Shown here one piece after another: positions 6,002-6,819 of a stretch of 6,819 nt of DNA (its first letter is position 1; each line of letters opens with the position of its first letter). The position numbers and the translations under genes were made by a program. Origin of the DNA: Pseudomonadota bacterium (GTDB taxonomy: Bacteria; Pseudomonadota; Gammaproteobacteria; Burkholderiales; Burkholderiaceae_D); the NCBI GenBank assembly GCA_023391395.1, contig JAEWBA010000216.1:1-6819 (forward strand), written 5' to 3'. The notes under the pieces are model-generated. The model made no database searches, had not been told where the DNA came from, and saw only the letters and a program-made list of their open reading frames with translations.

Positions 6002-6819
6002 TCACTCTCCTGCATCCCGCACGGAGGAACTGTCCCTGACATGGTTGCGCAGGCAACCGACACCCTCGATTTCCACCTCGACCGTGTCGCCGTGGCGCAT
6101 GTACACGGGAGGATTGCGCGCCAGGCCGACGCCGCTGGGAGTGCCGGTCACGATCACGTCGCCCGGCTCCAGCGTCATCCCTTCGGTGAGCATCTCGAGG
6201 AGCGTGGGAATATCGAAAATGAGGTCAGCCGTGGTCGCCGACTGCATTACCTGGCCGTTCAGGCGCGTTGCGATCTTCAATCCCTGCTTCACGCTGCGCG
6301 GCAATTCATCCGGCGTCACGAGGGCGGGGCCGAAGCCTCCGGTGGCATCGAAATTCTTGCCCAAGGTCCACTGGGAGGCGCGGAATTGGCGATCGCGGAT
6401 CGAACCCTCGTTGAAGACCGCGTACCCGGCCACGATGCTCAGGGCATCGACGGCAGAAATCCCGCGCGCTTTCTTGCCGATGATGACCGCAAGCTCGCCT
6501 TCGAAATCCAGGGTGTCCGAGCATGCAGGGCGCTCGATGATGCCTTCATGCGGGACCAGCGTCGTGGCAAAGCGCGCGAAGAAGTCAGGATATTTCGGCG
6601 GCTCGAAAAACCCCGTCTCGGCACGATGATCCTTGTAATTAAGGCCGACACAGATAATTTTCGGAGGACGTGGAATCACCGGCAGAAAACGCAAGCCCTG
6701 CGGATCGTCCACCACCTTGGCGCCGGCGACACGCGCCTGCAGCTTGTCCAGGCCGCCGCTTGCGAGCATTTCCAGCACGGTTCCGGGACCGAGATCGACC
6801 GGCTGGCCGTCGCGGTAGG
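6002..6819 (-). CDS. Fumarylacetoacetate hydrolase (FAH) family protein, 5' end beyond the window
   Basis: The frame runs unbroken off the right edge. The 13 residues before the GTG at 6776-6778 (YRDGQPVDLGPGT) look like a normal FAH-family N-terminus, so that internal GTG is not the start and only a few residues are probably missing. Numbering the 271 visible residues from Tyr1: GLNYKDH at 58-64, FEGEL at 105-109 with the paired metal-binding Glu106 and Glu108, VFNEGSIRD at 134-142, KNFD at 154-157, EPGDVIVTGTPSGVG at 217-231, and IEGVGCLRNHV near 250-260. Members cleave carbon-carbon bonds in, or isomerise or decarboxylate, oxo-acids from aromatic or sugar catabolism using Mg2+ or Mn2+. The substrate cannot be told from sequence, and no other catabolic gene is visible beside it. 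Glu137 stands where many relatives have the third ligand, Asp. Confidence 0.9.
   Translation of the reverse strand, partial: YRDGQPVDLGPGTVLEMLASGGLDKLQARVAGAKVVDDPQGLRFLPVIPRPPKIICVGLNYKDHRAETGFFEPPKYPDFFARFATTLVPHEGIIERPACSDTLDFEGELAVIIGKKARGISAVDALSIVAGYAVFNEGSIRDRQFRASQWTLGKNFDATGGFGPALVTPDELPRSVKQGLKIATRLNGQVMQSATTADLIFDIPTLLEMLTEGMTLEPGDVIVTGTPSGVGLARNPPVYMRHGDTVEVEIEGVGCLRNHVRDSSSVRDAGE

Overview
The window is ordinary, densely packed, GC-rich chromosomal DNA. The LipA and LipB sequences, the LemA-M48 pair and the general gene style suggest a betaproteobacterium of the Burkholderiales, perhaps Oxalobacteraceae. That placement is my reading of protein style, not a database result. There is no rRNA, tRNA, transposase, integrase, phage gene or CRISPR array.

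Layout: lipB (78-719) and lipA (765-1739) lie on the + strand, 45 nt apart, and encode the two-step endogenous lipoate pathway. They end at a strong hairpin (1789-1822) with T-runs on both sides. It can also terminate the convergent minus-strand gene at 1838-2365, a membrane-anchored TlpA/ResA-like thioredoxin with a CATC active site. That gene has its own consensus -10 box (2400-2405). The spacer from 2406 to 2582 holds a nested inverted repeat (2434-2504) and a small dRS3-like palindrome (2512-2545).

Upstream of this, all on the minus strand and transcribed right to left, are lemA (5120-5710), a large M48/HtpX-like membrane metalloprotease with an unusual C-terminal extension (3097-5067), and a secreted DsrE-like protein (2583-3023). 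The 52-nt and 73-nt gaps suit one operon. LemA plus an M48 protease is a recurrent envelope pairing, and the DsrE-like protein adds a possible periplasmic thiol function. The right edge carries a fumarylacetoacetate hydrolase (FAH) family gene (6002-6819) whose start lies beyond the window. Between it and lemA is a spacer with a GC-rich hairpin and a C-rich, G-poor stretch on the transcribed strand, which resembles a Rho-dependent termination zone.

The window gives little evidence of a wholly new system. The parts most worth a second look are the C-terminal domain of the M48 protease in its LemA/DsrE context, the CATC thioredoxin, and the structured spacer at 2434-2545.
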